Origin: Microbacterium kyungheense | GTDB taxonomy: Bacteria > Actinomycetota > Actinomycetes > Actinomycetales > Microbacteriaceae | Assembly (NCBI RefSeq): GCF_006783905.1 | Contig: NZ_VFPE01000004.1 | Coordinates: forward strand, 216,013-280,012 | DNA length: 64,000 bases | Direction of reading: 5' to 3' | Shown here: positions 9,327 to 17,606 of the stretch, in pieces | Position numbering within the stretch: position 1 is the stretch's first letter | How the letters are laid out: the number at the start of each line of letters is the position of its first letter | Made by a program: the position numbers and the translations under genes | Notes under the pieces: generated by a model | The model's input: the letters and a program-made list of their open reading frames with translations, nothing else | What the model was told of the DNA's origin: nothing | The model's database searches: none

Positions 9327-10223
9327 TCAGCCCAGGCCGTGGCGCTCGTCGGTGGCGGGTGCAGCATCCCCGTCGACAGGCCGCGACGACAGGCCGACCG
9401 AACCGGAGTGCGGGTCGTTCGACAGCGCGGCGGTGACCGCGACCGACTCGTCCACGCCCGGGTACTGCGGGCGCAGCTGGACGGGGCTGCGGCGGCGCTG
9501 CTCGCGCTTCGCCTTCGCCGCCGCCGCCCACAGGTTCAGCGCCTCGACGAAGATCGCGAACGCCATCGGGCCGTAGATGAAGGCCTTGTCGATGTGGAAG
9601 CCGAAGCCCTCGGCGATGAGGAACACGCCGATCAGCAGGAGGAACGACAGCGCCAGCATCTTCACCGTGGGGTGCTTGTTGACGAACGCGAAGATGTAGC
9701 GCGACGCGAAGAGCATGATCCCGAACGAGAGCACGACGACCGTGATGATCACGACGAGGTTCTCGGTCATGCCGACGGCAGTGATGACGGAGTCGAGCGA
9801 GAACACCAGGTCGAGCACCAGGATCTGCGCGATCACCGAGCCGAACGTCACCGCCTTGCGGCCGCCGCCGTGCTCCTCTTCGGAGCCCTCGAGCTTGTGG
9901 TGGATCTCGGTCACAGCCTTGTAGACGAGGAACAGGCCGCCCGCGATGAGGATGATGTCCTTCCATGAGAAGCCCATCTCCCCGATGAAGAAGACGTCCT
10001 CCTTCAGCGTGACGATCCAGCCCGCGAAGAGCACGAGGACGACGCGCATCAGCATCGCCAGGGTGAGGCCGAGGTTGCGGGCTTTGGCCTGCTGCTCCTT
10101 GGGCAGCTTGGACGCGAGGATCGAGATGAAGATGACGTTGTCGACGCCGAGCACGACCTCGAGCACGAACAGCGTCAGGAACACGGCGATCAGATCGGGC
10201 GTGAAAGCGAAGGAGAAGTCCAC
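9327..10223 (-). CDS. TerC family integral membrane protein
   Basis: Protein of 298 residues with about seven to eight membrane helices. TerC hallmarks are seen: LFVLEVVLGVDNVIFISIL near the N-terminus and LVLDLVFSLDSVITAVGM mid-protein, both with the conserved acidic residues in the membrane. TerC/Alx proteins are linked to manganese export and metallation of exported proteins, and in some bacteria to tellurite resistance. No other ter genes are nearby, so the housekeeping metal role is more likely. The C-terminal 60 residues are a low-conservation cytoplasmic tail. Confidence 0.93.
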   Translation of the reverse strand: MDFSFAFTPDLIAVFLTLFVLEVVLGVDNVIFISILASKLPKEQQAKARNLGLTLAMLMRVVLVLFAGWIVTLKEDVFFIGEMGFSWKDIILIAGGLFLVYKAVTEIHHKLEGSEEEHGGGRKAVTFGSVIAQILVLDLVFSLDSVITAVGMTENLVVIITVVVLSFGIMLFASRYIFAFVNKHPTVKMLALSFLLLIGVFLIAEGFGFHIDKAFIYGPMAFAIFVEALNLWAAAAKAKREQRRRSPVQLRPQYPGVDESVAVTAALSNDPHSGSVGLSSRPVDGDAAPATDERHGLG

Positions 10224-10288
10224 GCCGCCATCGTAGGCGGCGGGCTCCGGCTCTCCCCCGCTGCGACGGGGTGCGACGCGCCGACGCG

Positions 10289-10337
10289 CACGAACGCCCC
10301 TCCACCCCGCGGGCGGCGGAGCGAAGGGGCGTTCGTG
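10289..10337. terminator. Perfect 13-bp stem-loop after the hydrolase gene
   Basis: CACGAACGCCCCT at 10289-10301 pairs perfectly with 10325-10337 across a 23-base loop. It lies 19 bases beyond the stop of the minus-strand hydrolase gene and also upstream of terC, so it separates the two transcription units. There is no clear T-tract, as is common for actinobacterial terminators. Confidence 0.6.
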
Positions 10338-10355
10338 GTGCTGTCGTGCGGCGTC

Positions 10356-11234
10356 TCAGCCCAGCACGTCGCGGAGCCGGGCGGCGAACCCCGCCGGGTC
10401 GCCGGGGCTCCCCGGCTGCTCGGTGAATCCGCCGTGATGGCTGGGGAAGTCCGCCGTCGGCACGCCGAGCGCCGCGGCGACCGAGCGGGCTCCCCGTGCC
10501 GCGAACGTGTCGCCGGACTCGACGCCGGCCGCGATGACCAGGCGGTCCCCGAAGGCGCGCAGCGCGTCGACGTCGATCCGGTAGTCGATCGTCGCCGGCA
10601 TGTTCCGCAGCAGCGGGTTCGTCCGGCTGCCGTCGTCGACGGCCGACATGCCGAACATCGCGGGGTCGGGAGCGGGCCGCTGGAGGTAGTCGTCGGGCAC
10701 CGGCCCGTCGAACATCACGAACATGATGAACTTCGCCATCGCGGCGCCGTCGCCCTCTTCGGCGTAGGTGCGCTTCATGTCGGTCACGACCGCCATGACC
10801 TCCTCGCGGTCGGGCAGCCCGGCCGCGAGCGGCGGCTCGTGCGCCACGGCGATCCGCACGTCCTCCGGGTGCGTGGCGAGCAGCGCGAGCAGGTTCACGG
10901 CGCCGCCGCTCGTGCCGAAGGCATCGACCGGGCCGGTGCCCAGTGCCTCGATGACACGATGCAGGTCGGCGGCGTGCTGCTCGACGCTGATGTCGCTCGT
11001 GCCGACCGGGTTGCGGCCGGCTCCGCGCGGGTCGTAGGTCACGACGGGGCGATCCGTGAAGTACCCGGCGAGCTGGGCCAGCCCGGTGGCGTCCATGGGT
11101 GCGGCGAAGAGGAACAGCGCGGGCCGGTTCTCGGTCGCCGTGGCGAGGTCGCCGTGGACGTCGTAGACGATGGCGTCGTCGTCGGCACCCACGACATGGC
11201 GGGTGACGGTGCGTTCTGTGATGTTCTCGGTCAT
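10356..11234 (-). CDS. Alpha/beta hydrolase
   Basis: Protein of 292 residues with an alpha/beta-hydrolase fold: nucleophile elbow DAFGTSGGAVNLL, a VVTYDPRGAGRN strand-turn, and a C-terminal HHGGFTEQPG that could supply the catalytic His. The start is taken as the ATG at 11234, behind GGAGAG; an upstream GTG at 11261 would overlap the preceding gene by eight bases. It is the third gene of an ArsR-SRPBCC-hydrolase operon and is probably controlled by that ArsR protein. Substrate unknown. Confidence 0.88.
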   Translation of the reverse strand: MTENITERTVTRHVVGADDDAIVYDVHGDLATATENRPALFLFAAPMDATGLAQLAGYFTDRPVVTYDPRGAGRNPVGTSDISVEQHAADLHRVIEALGTGPVDAFGTSGGAVNLLALLATHPEDVRIAVAHEPPLAAGLPDREEVMAVVTDMKRTYAEEGDGAAMAKFIMFVMFDGPVPDDYLQRPAPDPAMFGMSAVDDGSRTNPLLRNMPATIDYRIDVDALRAFGDRLVIAAGVESGDTFAARGARSVAAALGVPTADFPSHHGGFTEQPGSPGDPAGFAARLRDVLG

Positions 11235-11253
11235 GTCGTCTTCGTCTCTCCGG

Positions 11254-12234
11254 TCAGACACCGGCGAGCGCGCCCTCCAGGCGCGCGTAGCTGGCCTCCA
11301 TGCCGTCGGTCATGCCGGTGGCGAGCACGATGTCGCGGGTCTGCGCGTCGGGGTACTCGATCAGGAGCGTGATGAGCGTGGCGCCGTCCTCTTCGTAGAG
11401 GCTCAGATCGTTGAGCGTCGCCGGGTAGTCGGTGCCGGTCATGTGCTCGGTGGTCACCGCCCGGTGCGGGGCGTCGATGACGAGCGTCTCGCCGTCGAAG
11501 CCGAACGTCTCGTCCTCGGTGCCCTCCAGCGGCTGCCACTGGTAGCGGTAATGCCCGCCGACGCGGGGGTCGACCTCGCACACCGACATGCGCCAGCCGT
11601 CGGGTCCGAGCAGCCACTGCTGCAGCAGCTCGGACTCGTGGTGAGCCCGCCACACGAGGTCGATCGGACCCTCGATGAGGCGCGTGATGCGCACGTGCTG
11701 GTCGTCGAGGATCTCGGTCCGCGTGCCCTTGCCCTGCGCGTAGGCGCGCAGCCCCTCCAGGACGCGGTCGAGCTGGTTCATCGCCATGGTGGCGCCCTGC
11801 ACCGCGCCCATCGCCACGACCTGCTCGAGCGCCTCGGCCGACGCGAAGTGCGTGACGTTGCGCAGTCGCGATCCGCCGTCGGTCGTCTCGAAGCCGAACA
11901 CCATGCGCGACTGCGGCATGTCGGCCAACGGCGTGCCGTCCTCGTCGGCGAAGGCGTCGAGGACCTCGAAGCTGCGCGGCGCGTCGACGCCGAGGAACTC
12001 CCACGAGCCGTACGAGCGCTCGCCCCGCGGTCCGGTCATGCGGTAGACCGCACGGCCACCCGGTTCCAGGTCGAACGACGTGAAGGTCGCGGGCCAGCCG
12101 GGAGGGCCCCAGAACTGCTCCAGCTGGCGCGGATCTGTGAACGCCTGCCACAGCCGTTCCACGGGTGCGGCGAAGTCGGCGGTCAGCGTCATGGTGAGCG
12201 CTTCGGGGTCGGTGGTGACGTCCGTGACGGGCAT
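11254..12234 (-). CDS. SRPBCC (AHSA1-like) protein with two START-type domains
   Basis: About 326 residues containing two consecutive AHSA1/SRPBCC domains. The first (about 10-150) has PVERLWQAFTDPRQLEQFWG; the second (about 165-320) has PIDLVWRAHHESELLQQWLLG and GGHYRYQWQPLEG. These helix-grip folds bind hydrophobic ligands. The start ATG follows GGAG and lies one base after the ArsR stop; the longer frame to 12309 would run through the regulator. Tandem duplication inside one gene is the notable point. Its pairing with an ArsR repressor is common in actinobacteria. Confidence 0.9.
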   Translation of the reverse strand: MPVTDVTTDPEALTMTLTADFAAPVERLWQAFTDPRQLEQFWGPPGWPATFTSFDLEPGGRAVYRMTGPRGERSYGSWEFLGVDAPRSFEVLDAFADEDGTPLADMPQSRMVFGFETTDGGSRLRNVTHFASAEALEQVVAMGAVQGATMAMNQLDRVLEGLRAYAQGKGTRTEILDDQHVRITRLIEGPIDLVWRAHHESELLQQWLLGPDGWRMSVCEVDPRVGGHYRYQWQPLEGTEDETFGFDGETLVIDAPHRAVTTEHMTGTDYPATLNDLSLYEEDGATLITLLIEYPDAQTRDIVLATGMTDGMEASYARLEGALAGV

Positions 12235-12235
12235 C

Positions 12236-12622
12236 TCAATCTCCTTCGTTCCTGATGTTGTCGTCGTCGTGGATGCCGGCATCCTGAGCCGGCTCGGAAA
12301 GCAGCGCATCGAGCCGGTCGATGCGGGCGCGCCACAGCTCCTCGTAGCGCGAGAGCAGCGCGCGGGCGCGCGCGATCATCGTCGGATCCGCCCGGACGAG
12401 CCGTTCGCGTCCTTCGGCGCGCTTGATGATGAGCCCCGCGGCCTCGAGCACGGTGACATGCTTCTGGACGGCCGCAAACGACATGTCGTAGTCGCGGGCG
12501 AGCGCCGAGACCGAGTGCTCGCCGGCGATGGTCCGTCGCAGGATGTCGCGCCGGGTCGCTGCGGCGAGCGCGTGGAACACGCGGTCGATCTCGTCATCGC
12601 TGAGCTCATTTCGTACAACCAT
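12236..12622 (-). CDS. ArsR family winged-helix repressor
   Basis: Protein of 128 residues with a winged-helix domain: DRVFHALAAATRRDILRR, SVSALARDYDMSFAAVQKHV and LEAAGLIIKR. No metal-binding cysteine cluster is visible, so it probably senses something other than a metal. The start is assigned to the ATG at 12622, not the ATG at 12652, because a consensus-like promoter lies between them and the upstream codon falls inside its spacer. The mRNA would be essentially leaderless, and the operator palindrome overlaps the start codon. It likely represses itself and the two downstream genes. Confidence 0.9.
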   Translation of the reverse strand: MVVRNELSDDEIDRVFHALAAATRRDILRRTIAGEHSVSALARDYDMSFAAVQKHVTVLEAAGLIIKRAEGRERLVRADPTMIARARALLSRYEELWRARIDRLDALLSEPAQDAGIHDDDNIRNEGD

Positions 12623-12659
12623 TTGGTTGTACGTTACGACGGCGCGCGGCATCCGTCAA
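12612..12659 (-). promoter_or_regulatory. arsR-type promoter with overlapping operator palindrome
   Basis: On the minus strand, TTGACG (-35, 12654-12659) is followed by a 17-base spacer and TAACGT (-10, 12631-12636), then eight bases to the ATG. CGTACAACCA and TGGTTGTACG form a perfect 10-2-10 palindrome at 12612-12633, covering the -10 edge, the transcription start and the start codon. This is an arrangement expected for tight autorepression. Confidence 0.7.
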
Positions 12660-12743
12660 CCCCTCCTCTTCTTGTCGGGAACGGTTAGTCGCTGCATCGA
12701 CGCTCTTTACGTTGCACACAAGAGCATGCGGTCGCCCTCAGAT

Positions 12744-13750
12744 TCACGCCCCGGAGTGCGGCAGCAGGAGGGCCGCAAGACTCACGACGAACTTGCCCTG
12801 CTCCTCGAACATGCACAGATGAGCGGAGTTCTCGAACCACACGACATCCTTCGACGGCGCAGTCACGCTCTCGATCCATCGCGCAACCGGAGCTGTGGGC
12901 GTCGTGTAGTCGTGACGGCCGAGGAACTGCACGATGGGCACGTCGAACGAGGTCATCTCGCGCCCGTCGAAACCGAGCAACTGCGGAACGACCTGGGGCA
13001 TGGTCACCTGCTGCCCCGTGACGATCAGCTGCAGCTCGTCAGCCGTGTAATAGGGAGAGAGTTCCTGCGATTCGGTGAAGTACGCGAAGTCGGAGCGGTG
13101 CGCAGACAGCCCGCCGTAATACTGCGCCCACCTTCGGCAGGTCACGATCCGGTCGATGGTGAGCGGGTTCGGACCCGGGTAGTCGCCGAGCGCGCGCAGC
13201 TGCGCGATGGCCTCCTCGTTCTCGTCGGCCAAGGCGCTGCGCAGCGCGAACTGAAAGCTCTCGACCTCGTTCTCCGCCCGCAGATCACCTGACTCGCGGC
13301 GGCATAGGCCCAGAGCAGGTCCGGGCGGCGGTGCGCCAGCGTCACCCCGATGATCGTCCCCCAGCTGTGGCCGAGCACGCCGACCTTCGCCACGCCGAGC
13401 TCTTTCTGCAGCCACTCGATCAGCTCGACGAGGTCGTCGACGTAGCGGTCGATCGTGAGGTCGAGATCGTCGGATGCTGTGCGCGCCGACTTTCCGCTCG
13501 CACGCTGGTCGTAGTTGACGACAGTGAAATAGTCTTCGACGCCTCGCTGCCAGATCCACGATGAGGGCAGGGAGGGGAGCGCAGGGCCTCCGTGGCAGAC
13601 GATGAGGATCGGATTGTCCGCGTTCCGCCCGCGAATCGAGACGAACTGCTCCACGCCGCCCAACTCGACGAACGCCGTGCGATCGATCGCTTCGGGATTG
13701 GGGATGCGGCAGAGGTCTGCGATCACTGCACGGCCGGTCTCGTCAGTCAT
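12744..13750 (-). pseudogene. Alpha/beta hydrolase (proline iminopeptidase-like), frameshifted
   Basis: Two overlapping minus-strand frames together give one hydrolase of about 335 residues. The N-terminal part starts MTDETGRAV at 13750 and contains the oxyanion block CHGGPALPS and nucleophile elbow LGHSWGTIIG. The C-terminal part ends at 12744 with the acid strand FLGRHDYTTP and the His segment ENSAHLCMFEE. The frame changes near 13285-13290, inside the sequence coding SQV-DLRAENE, consistent with loss of one base. All catalytic residues survive in one frame or the other, so the break is recent, or a sequencing error. Confidence 0.8.
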
Positions 13751-13855
13751 ATCCTCACCTTCACATTCGGAACTTGGCGACGCGCGTCGACACCACGGCA
13801 CCCACCCGAATCGAAGCCGGATGCGCGAGCGCAGAAGGGTCGCGAGGGGAGTCGC

Positions 13856-14524
13856 TCATCGAGCCTGCGCAAGCTCCACCGCGGCATAGCCGAACTGCTT
13901 GCGGGTCAGCGCGTCGAGAGCGCGATCGGGAAGGAGCGTGGCCAGGGCCACGGCGACGTTCGCACCGGGGCCGATGCGATACCGCGTCCTGGGCTTACGC
14001 GTCAGCGCCGCCTTGACGATCTAAGCGGCCACAGCATCCACAGACGCCATCTGTCGCGCCAGCGCGGGACTGGCGAAGTATGCACGCATGGCGGCGGCCA
14101 TCCCCGAGTACGGTCCTGTGGCCGACGACGCCTCCAGGTGTCCCACCGCCGTCTCGTGCCAGTCCGTAGCCACGTAAGTGGGCTGGACGAGCGTCACGTC
14201 GATGCCGAACTGCCCGACCTCGCCGCGCAGCGAGTCCGAGATCGCCTCGAGCGCGAACTTCGAGGCGTGATACCAGCCACCCAGCGGCGACGCGAACTCG
14301 CCAGCCAAGGATGACACGTTCACGATGCGCCCGGATCGCGCTTCGCGCATGCCGGGGAGCACGGCTTGGATGAGCCCGACGGCGCCCAGCACGTTGACCT
14401 CCAGCTGCTGTCGCGCCTCGGCGAGCGTCGTCTCCTCGACGCTGCCGAATTCGCCGTAGCCGGCGCAGTTGACGAGCACATCGATCGTTCCCGCCTGCGC
14501 GGTCGACGCAGTACTGCGCGGCAT
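13856..14524 (-). pseudogene. Short-chain dehydrogenase/reductase remnant: N-terminus missing, internal TAG
   Basis: The classical SDR core is readable: VLVNCAGYGEFG (NNAG motif altered), IVNVSSLAGEFASP, and the catalytic YHASKFALEAISDSLR. The TGxxxGIG cofactor-binding strand and helix (about 70 residues) are absent; the sequence upstream of 14524 shows nothing like it. An in-frame TAG at 14021-14023 interrupts the protein after VDAVAA, yet the same frame continues beyond it with the SDR C-terminus (IVKAALTRKPRTRYRIGPG to ELAQAR) to a TGA at 13856. Two independent lesions make this a true pseudogene. Confidence 0.85.
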
Positions 14525-14631
14525 CCGCTGAACTCATCAGCCTTCAGAAGCCCTGGGGTCGGCGCCGGGTCCACGTGACCAGCTGTCGCATCATGCCGCA
14601 TGTTTCGTCCCCGACCGAAACGTTCCGCCTT

Positions 14632-14643
14632 TAGCCTGGCTGC
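14632..14643 (+). promoter_or_regulatory. Putative leaderless promoter of the OsmC operon
   Basis: TAGCCT at 14632-14637, six bases, then the ATG at 14644; no Shine-Dalgarno is present. Confidence 0.4.
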
Positions 14644-15096
14644 ATGACCGTTCACCAGTACAGCACCGCTCTCTCGTGGGAGGGCAGCACAGGCGCGGGG
14701 TACCGCGCATATGGGCGAGCGCACGACATGCAGGTCGCCGACGAGATCTTGACGCTCAGCGCCGACCCAGCGTTCCGCGGCGACGCATCACTGCCCAACC
14801 CCGAGCAGCTGCTGCTCGCTGCGGCGAGCTCGTGTCTGCTGCTCTCGTTCCTCGCGGTCGCAGCCCAGGCCGGCGTCGACGTGGTTCGCTACGACGACGC
14901 CGCAACCGCGTTCATGCCGATGGACGAGCAGCCCGCGCGCATCACGCGCGTCGAGCTGGCACCGAAGATCACGGTGCGCGGTGCCGAAGCGACGCGCGTG
15001 GTCAAGCTGCTCCATGAGGCGCACGCCGGGTGCTACATCGCCAACTCGCTGACAGCGGAGGGGACCATCGCGCCGACCGTGGAGGTGCTGTCGTGA
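14644..15096 (+). CDS. OsmC family peroxiredoxin-like protein
   Basis: Protein of 150 residues with the OsmC/Ohr fold. The two redox cysteines are in AAASSCLLLSFLA (about residue 62) and HAGCYIANSL (about residue 127). Family members reduce organic hydroperoxides or process thiol adducts. It is first in a three-gene operon with an ACT-domain protein (GTGA overlap) and an ArsR-like regulator (ATGA overlap), which points to ligand-responsive control. Confidence 0.92.
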   Translation: MTVHQYSTALSWEGSTGAGYRAYGRAHDMQVADEILTLSADPAFRGDASLPNPEQLLLAAASSCLLLSFLAVAAQAGVDVVRYDDAATAFMPMDEQPARITRVELAPKITVRGAEATRVVKLLHEAHAGCYIANSLTAEGTIAPTVEVLS

Positions 15097-15449
15097 ACGA
15101 TCTCGCCATCACCGTCAGCGATGTCGCCGGCGACGTCAGCCGGATCGGCGCTGTTCTGGGAGCGGCCGGCGTGGGCCTCGAAGGTGGGGGCGTCTGGGCC
15201 GGTCAGGCTCACTATCTTGTCGCCGAGGGCGCCGTCGCGGTCGCCGCACTGGAGGCCGCAGGCATCAATGCGACAACGGCACCCGCGCTCGTGGTGCCGC
15301 TGCGCGCGGACGTACCGGGAGAGATGGGACGCATGATGTCGGCGCTGCAGGCTGCCGGCATCCACGTCGAGGCGCAGTACAGCGATCACGACAATCGCAA
15401 GGTGTTCGTGGTCGACGACATCGAGCGGGCGCGGACTGTGCTGCGATGA
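15093..15449 (+). CDS. Small ACT-domain protein
   Basis: Protein of 118 residues made of what look like two ACT-type modules. The first, about 1-60, has VSDVAGDVSRIGAVLGAAGV; the second, about 70-118, has VPGEMGRMMSALQAAGIHVE and ends with FVVDDIERARTVL. ACT domains bind amino acids or similar small ligands. No catalytic domain is attached. The GTG start overlaps the OsmC stop by four bases, and the gene overlaps the following regulator by four. It may be a ligand sensor for the operon; that is inference. Confidence 0.75.
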   Translation: MNDLAITVSDVAGDVSRIGAVLGAAGVGLEGGGVWAGQAHYLVAEGAVAVAALEAAGINATTAPALVVPLRADVPGEMGRMMSALQAAGIHVEAQYSDHDNRKVFVVDDIERARTVLR

Positions 15450-16111
15450 GCGCCCCGTCGCTCGAGCAGCTGGCGCAGGCGCTCGCAGAACCCCGCCGGT
15501 TGCAGATCCTGCAGGAGCTGCTCGGCGGCGTCCCGCTCCCCGTCGGCGCTCTCGCTGCTCGCCTCGGGATCGCCCCGTCGACGACGACCGCACACGTGGC
15601 CAGGCTGCTCGAGGCGGAACTGCTTGCGGTCGAGCAGCAGGGGCGCACGCGCCTGGTCCGCATCGCCGACCCGGCGGTGGCAGAGGCGGTGGAGGCCATT
15701 CTGCGTCTGACCGGCGAACCGCCGGTGTCGTCGTGGGCGGCGAGTGATCGCCGCGCGGCGATGCGCCGCGCCCGCTCCTGTTACGACCACCTGGCAGGCG
15801 ACCTCGGCATCGCCGTCGCCGACCGGCTGGTGGAGCAGGGACTGCTCGATGAGGGCCTCGGCTCGGCACGCGGCACGGTCGATGACATCGCGGCGGGCAT
15901 CGGCCTGCCCCTCGCTGTCGCGGATTCGTCGCGCCCGCTTGTTCGCGGGTGCCTGGACTGGACGGCCCGCCGACCGCATGTCGCGGGTCGCCTGGGTGCG
16001 GCGCTGCTCGAGTCGATGCTGACCGCAGGCTGGGTGACGCGCCGATCCGAGGACCGGTCGCTACGGATCACCCCCGTCGGGGCAGAGTGCCTGGAGAAGC
16101 TTCAGCTCTGA
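15446..16111 (+). CDS. ArsR-like helix-turn-helix regulator with C-terminal effector domain
   Basis: Protein of 221 residues. The N-terminal winged helix (about 1-80) has ALAEPRRLQILQELLGG, ARLGIAPSTTTAHVARLLEA and a basic wing QQGRTRLVRIAD. The remaining 140 residues (DHLAGDLGIAVADRLVEQGLL to ITPVGAECLEKLQL) match the domain found in larger ArsR-type proteins of actinobacteria and end in a second small helix-turn-helix-like segment. It is the last gene of the OsmC/ACT operon and probably regulates it. Confidence 0.88.
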   Translation: MSAPSLEQLAQALAEPRRLQILQELLGGVPLPVGALAARLGIAPSTTTAHVARLLEAELLAVEQQGRTRLVRIADPAVAEAVEAILRLTGEPPVSSWAASDRRAAMRRARSCYDHLAGDLGIAVADRLVEQGLLDEGLGSARGTVDDIAAGIGLPLAVADSSRPLVRGCLDWTARRPHVAGRLGAALLESMLTAGWVTRRSEDRSLRITPVGAECLEKLQL

Positions 16112-16142
16112 TCCTCTGCGGACGGCCGACGATGCGGTCGGT

Positions 16143-17048
16143 TCACGGCGAGATCCCGAACCCCGACGATTGCAGCGCCGCGAGAGCGGTCTGCACTCGC
16201 TCCTCGGGGACGAGAACCAGGTCGGCGAGGTAGGTCGAGGCGACGAAGACGGGTACGCCCGCTCGCGCCAGTGGAGCCAGCGCGGCGACGAGCAGTCCCG
16301 GCTCGTCCAGGCCGTGATCCGGGTCTGCGTCGTACAGTGCGATCCACCGCTCCTTCGACCCGGAGTCCGGTGCCGGGAGAATGGCAGTGAGTCCATCTGG
16401 TGCACGGACGAGCGCGACCCAATCCCCGCCGGGAACGTCGGCGTCGGCGTGCTGCTCCAGCACCAGTGCGCCGTCGAGCACCCGCAACTGCCGCGCTCCT
16501 CGCACGCGGGCTGCGGTCGTCGTCGCGCTGAACGCCACCCGCGCAAGGCCCGGGCCGTCGTAGTCGTGAATGACCTCGCTCGCGGAGAATCCGAGACGCT
16601 GATGGAACGCCTGCGACCCGGTGTTCTCGGGGCTGGTCACGCTGCGCACGACGTGTCGCCCGTTCGCCGTGGCCACGTCGAGGAATGCACGGTAGAGCGC
16701 ACGCCCCACACCCTGCCCCTGCCGGACGGGGTCGACGCCGACGAAGTGGATGTACGCGGCATGCGGATCGGTCTGCGACAGGAATCCCACGAGGAAGGCG
16801 GCGAGTTCCCCCTTCCCGTCCTCGACCACGAAACTGGTGGTCGTGAAGTGCTGGAAGTAGAGCCGTGGGAGGAGCAGCGCGCGCTCCCGCGCTCCGTCGT
16901 CGCCCTTGAGGTTCGCCCACCACTTGTCCAGAACTGCCAGCACCCGCGGGTGATCCTCCGGCACGGGGTGGCGGGCGGTCAGGTCCGGGGGAAGGCCTGC
17001 GATCACGACCTCATTGTGCCATCGATGATCTGCGCTCTGGACAGGCAT
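16143..17048 (-). CDS. GNAT acetyltransferase fused to a CASTOR-type ACT domain
   Basis: Protein of 301 residues. The N-terminal GNAT domain (about 1-175) has HFVGVDPVRQGQGVGRALYR as the acetyl-CoA loop, and SPENTGSQAFHQRLGF. The C-terminal part (about 185-300) has LDGALVLEQH, DHGLDEPGLLVAALAPLARA and PVFVASTYLADLVLVPEERV, which is the ACT layout usually found as a free-standing small protein. Start ATG at 17048 shares one base with the upstream CGNR-protein stop (TGATG). An allosterically controlled acetyltransferase is plausible; the substrate is unknown. Confidence 0.82.
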   Translation of the reverse strand: MPVQSADHRWHNEVVIAGLPPDLTARHPVPEDHPRVLAVLDKWWANLKGDDGARERALLLPRLYFQHFTTTSFVVEDGKGELAAFLVGFLSQTDPHAAYIHFVGVDPVRQGQGVGRALYRAFLDVATANGRHVVRSVTSPENTGSQAFHQRLGFSASEVIHDYDGPGLARVAFSATTTAARVRGARQLRVLDGALVLEQHADADVPGGDWVALVRAPDGLTAILPAPDSGSKERWIALYDADPDHGLDEPGLLVAALAPLARAGVPVFVASTYLADLVLVPEERVQTALAALQSSGFGISP

Positions 17049-17593
17049 CAGCTGCGAGTGCGATGCGCGTGCACGCGGGCTCGTGTGGAGCACGTCGTCG
17101 AGCAGTACCTGCGAGGGCGGCCGGGACTGCTAACCGGATACACGTTCGCGCAGCCCGGGGCGCGGCAGACGCCCAGGGGCGGCTGCTGCGCGTCGGAGAC
17201 GGTGATGGCCAACGCCATCGCCGACGAGGCGAGGAACCATTCACCCCAGTCGGCGTCGTCGTCGGCATCGATGTGCAGGTGCCACGGGCTGCCGTCGTGG
17301 GCGGTGAGCCGTGGAGGGCGGCATGTCGCGAGGATGTCGTTCAGCACGTCGCACACCCGGTCGAGCGATTCTTCCGCTGCGATGGCGCGCAGCCGTTGCG
17401 CAGCCTGGCTCAGCGCCGCGACCTGATCTTCCGAGAGTTCCTCGGTCCGTTCTCCGTACTGGGCGAGCGTGGCACGGATCGCCGACGGGCCGCCGTCGAC
17501 CGCATTGAGCACGGCCGCGCAACGCCGCACCGCATGCGCTGCTCCCGCCTTGAATCCCTGCACAGCCACCATCCTAAGTAACGTATTAGACAT
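17048..17593 (-). CDS. CGNR zinc-finger regulator
   Basis: Protein of up to 181 residues with a C-terminal zinc finger CRAPGCANVYPVSS plus RRYCSTTCSTRARVHAHR, the CGNR-type treble clef with STR in place of GNR. The N-terminal part is a weakly conserved helical region. If the ATG at 17593 is the start, it overlaps the divergent MFS gene start (shared CATG). A second ATG at 17572 would avoid this. It is coupled to the GNAT-ACT gene and is likely the local regulator. Confidence 0.75.
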   Translation of the reverse strand: MSNTLLRMVAVQGFKAGAAHAVRRCAAVLNAVDGGPSAIRATLAQYGERTEELSEDQVAALSQAAQRLRAIAAEESLDRVCDVLNDILATCRPPRLTAHDGSPWHLHIDADDDADWGEWFLASSAMALAITVSDAQQPPLGVCRAPGCANVYPVSSPGRPRRYCSTTCSTRARVHAHRTRS

Positions 17594-17606
17594 GCTATAC
17601 CGTTAC
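17578..17606. promoter_or_regulatory. Imperfect palindrome over divergent start codons
   Basis: GTAACG (17578-17583) and CGTTAC (17601-17606) flank a partly symmetric core that contains the shared CATG of both divergent genes. The region is noticeably AT-rich. It is a likely operator, and at least one of the two mRNAs would be leaderless. Confidence 0.5.

Noticed and set aside
12623..12652. ATG at 12652 as start of the ArsR gene
   Set aside because: It lies inside the -35/-10 spacer of the gene's own likely promoter.
13774..14016. Plus-strand frame in the region between the two pseudogenes
   Set aside because: It is antisense to the SDR C-terminal remnant and has no domain or ribosome site.
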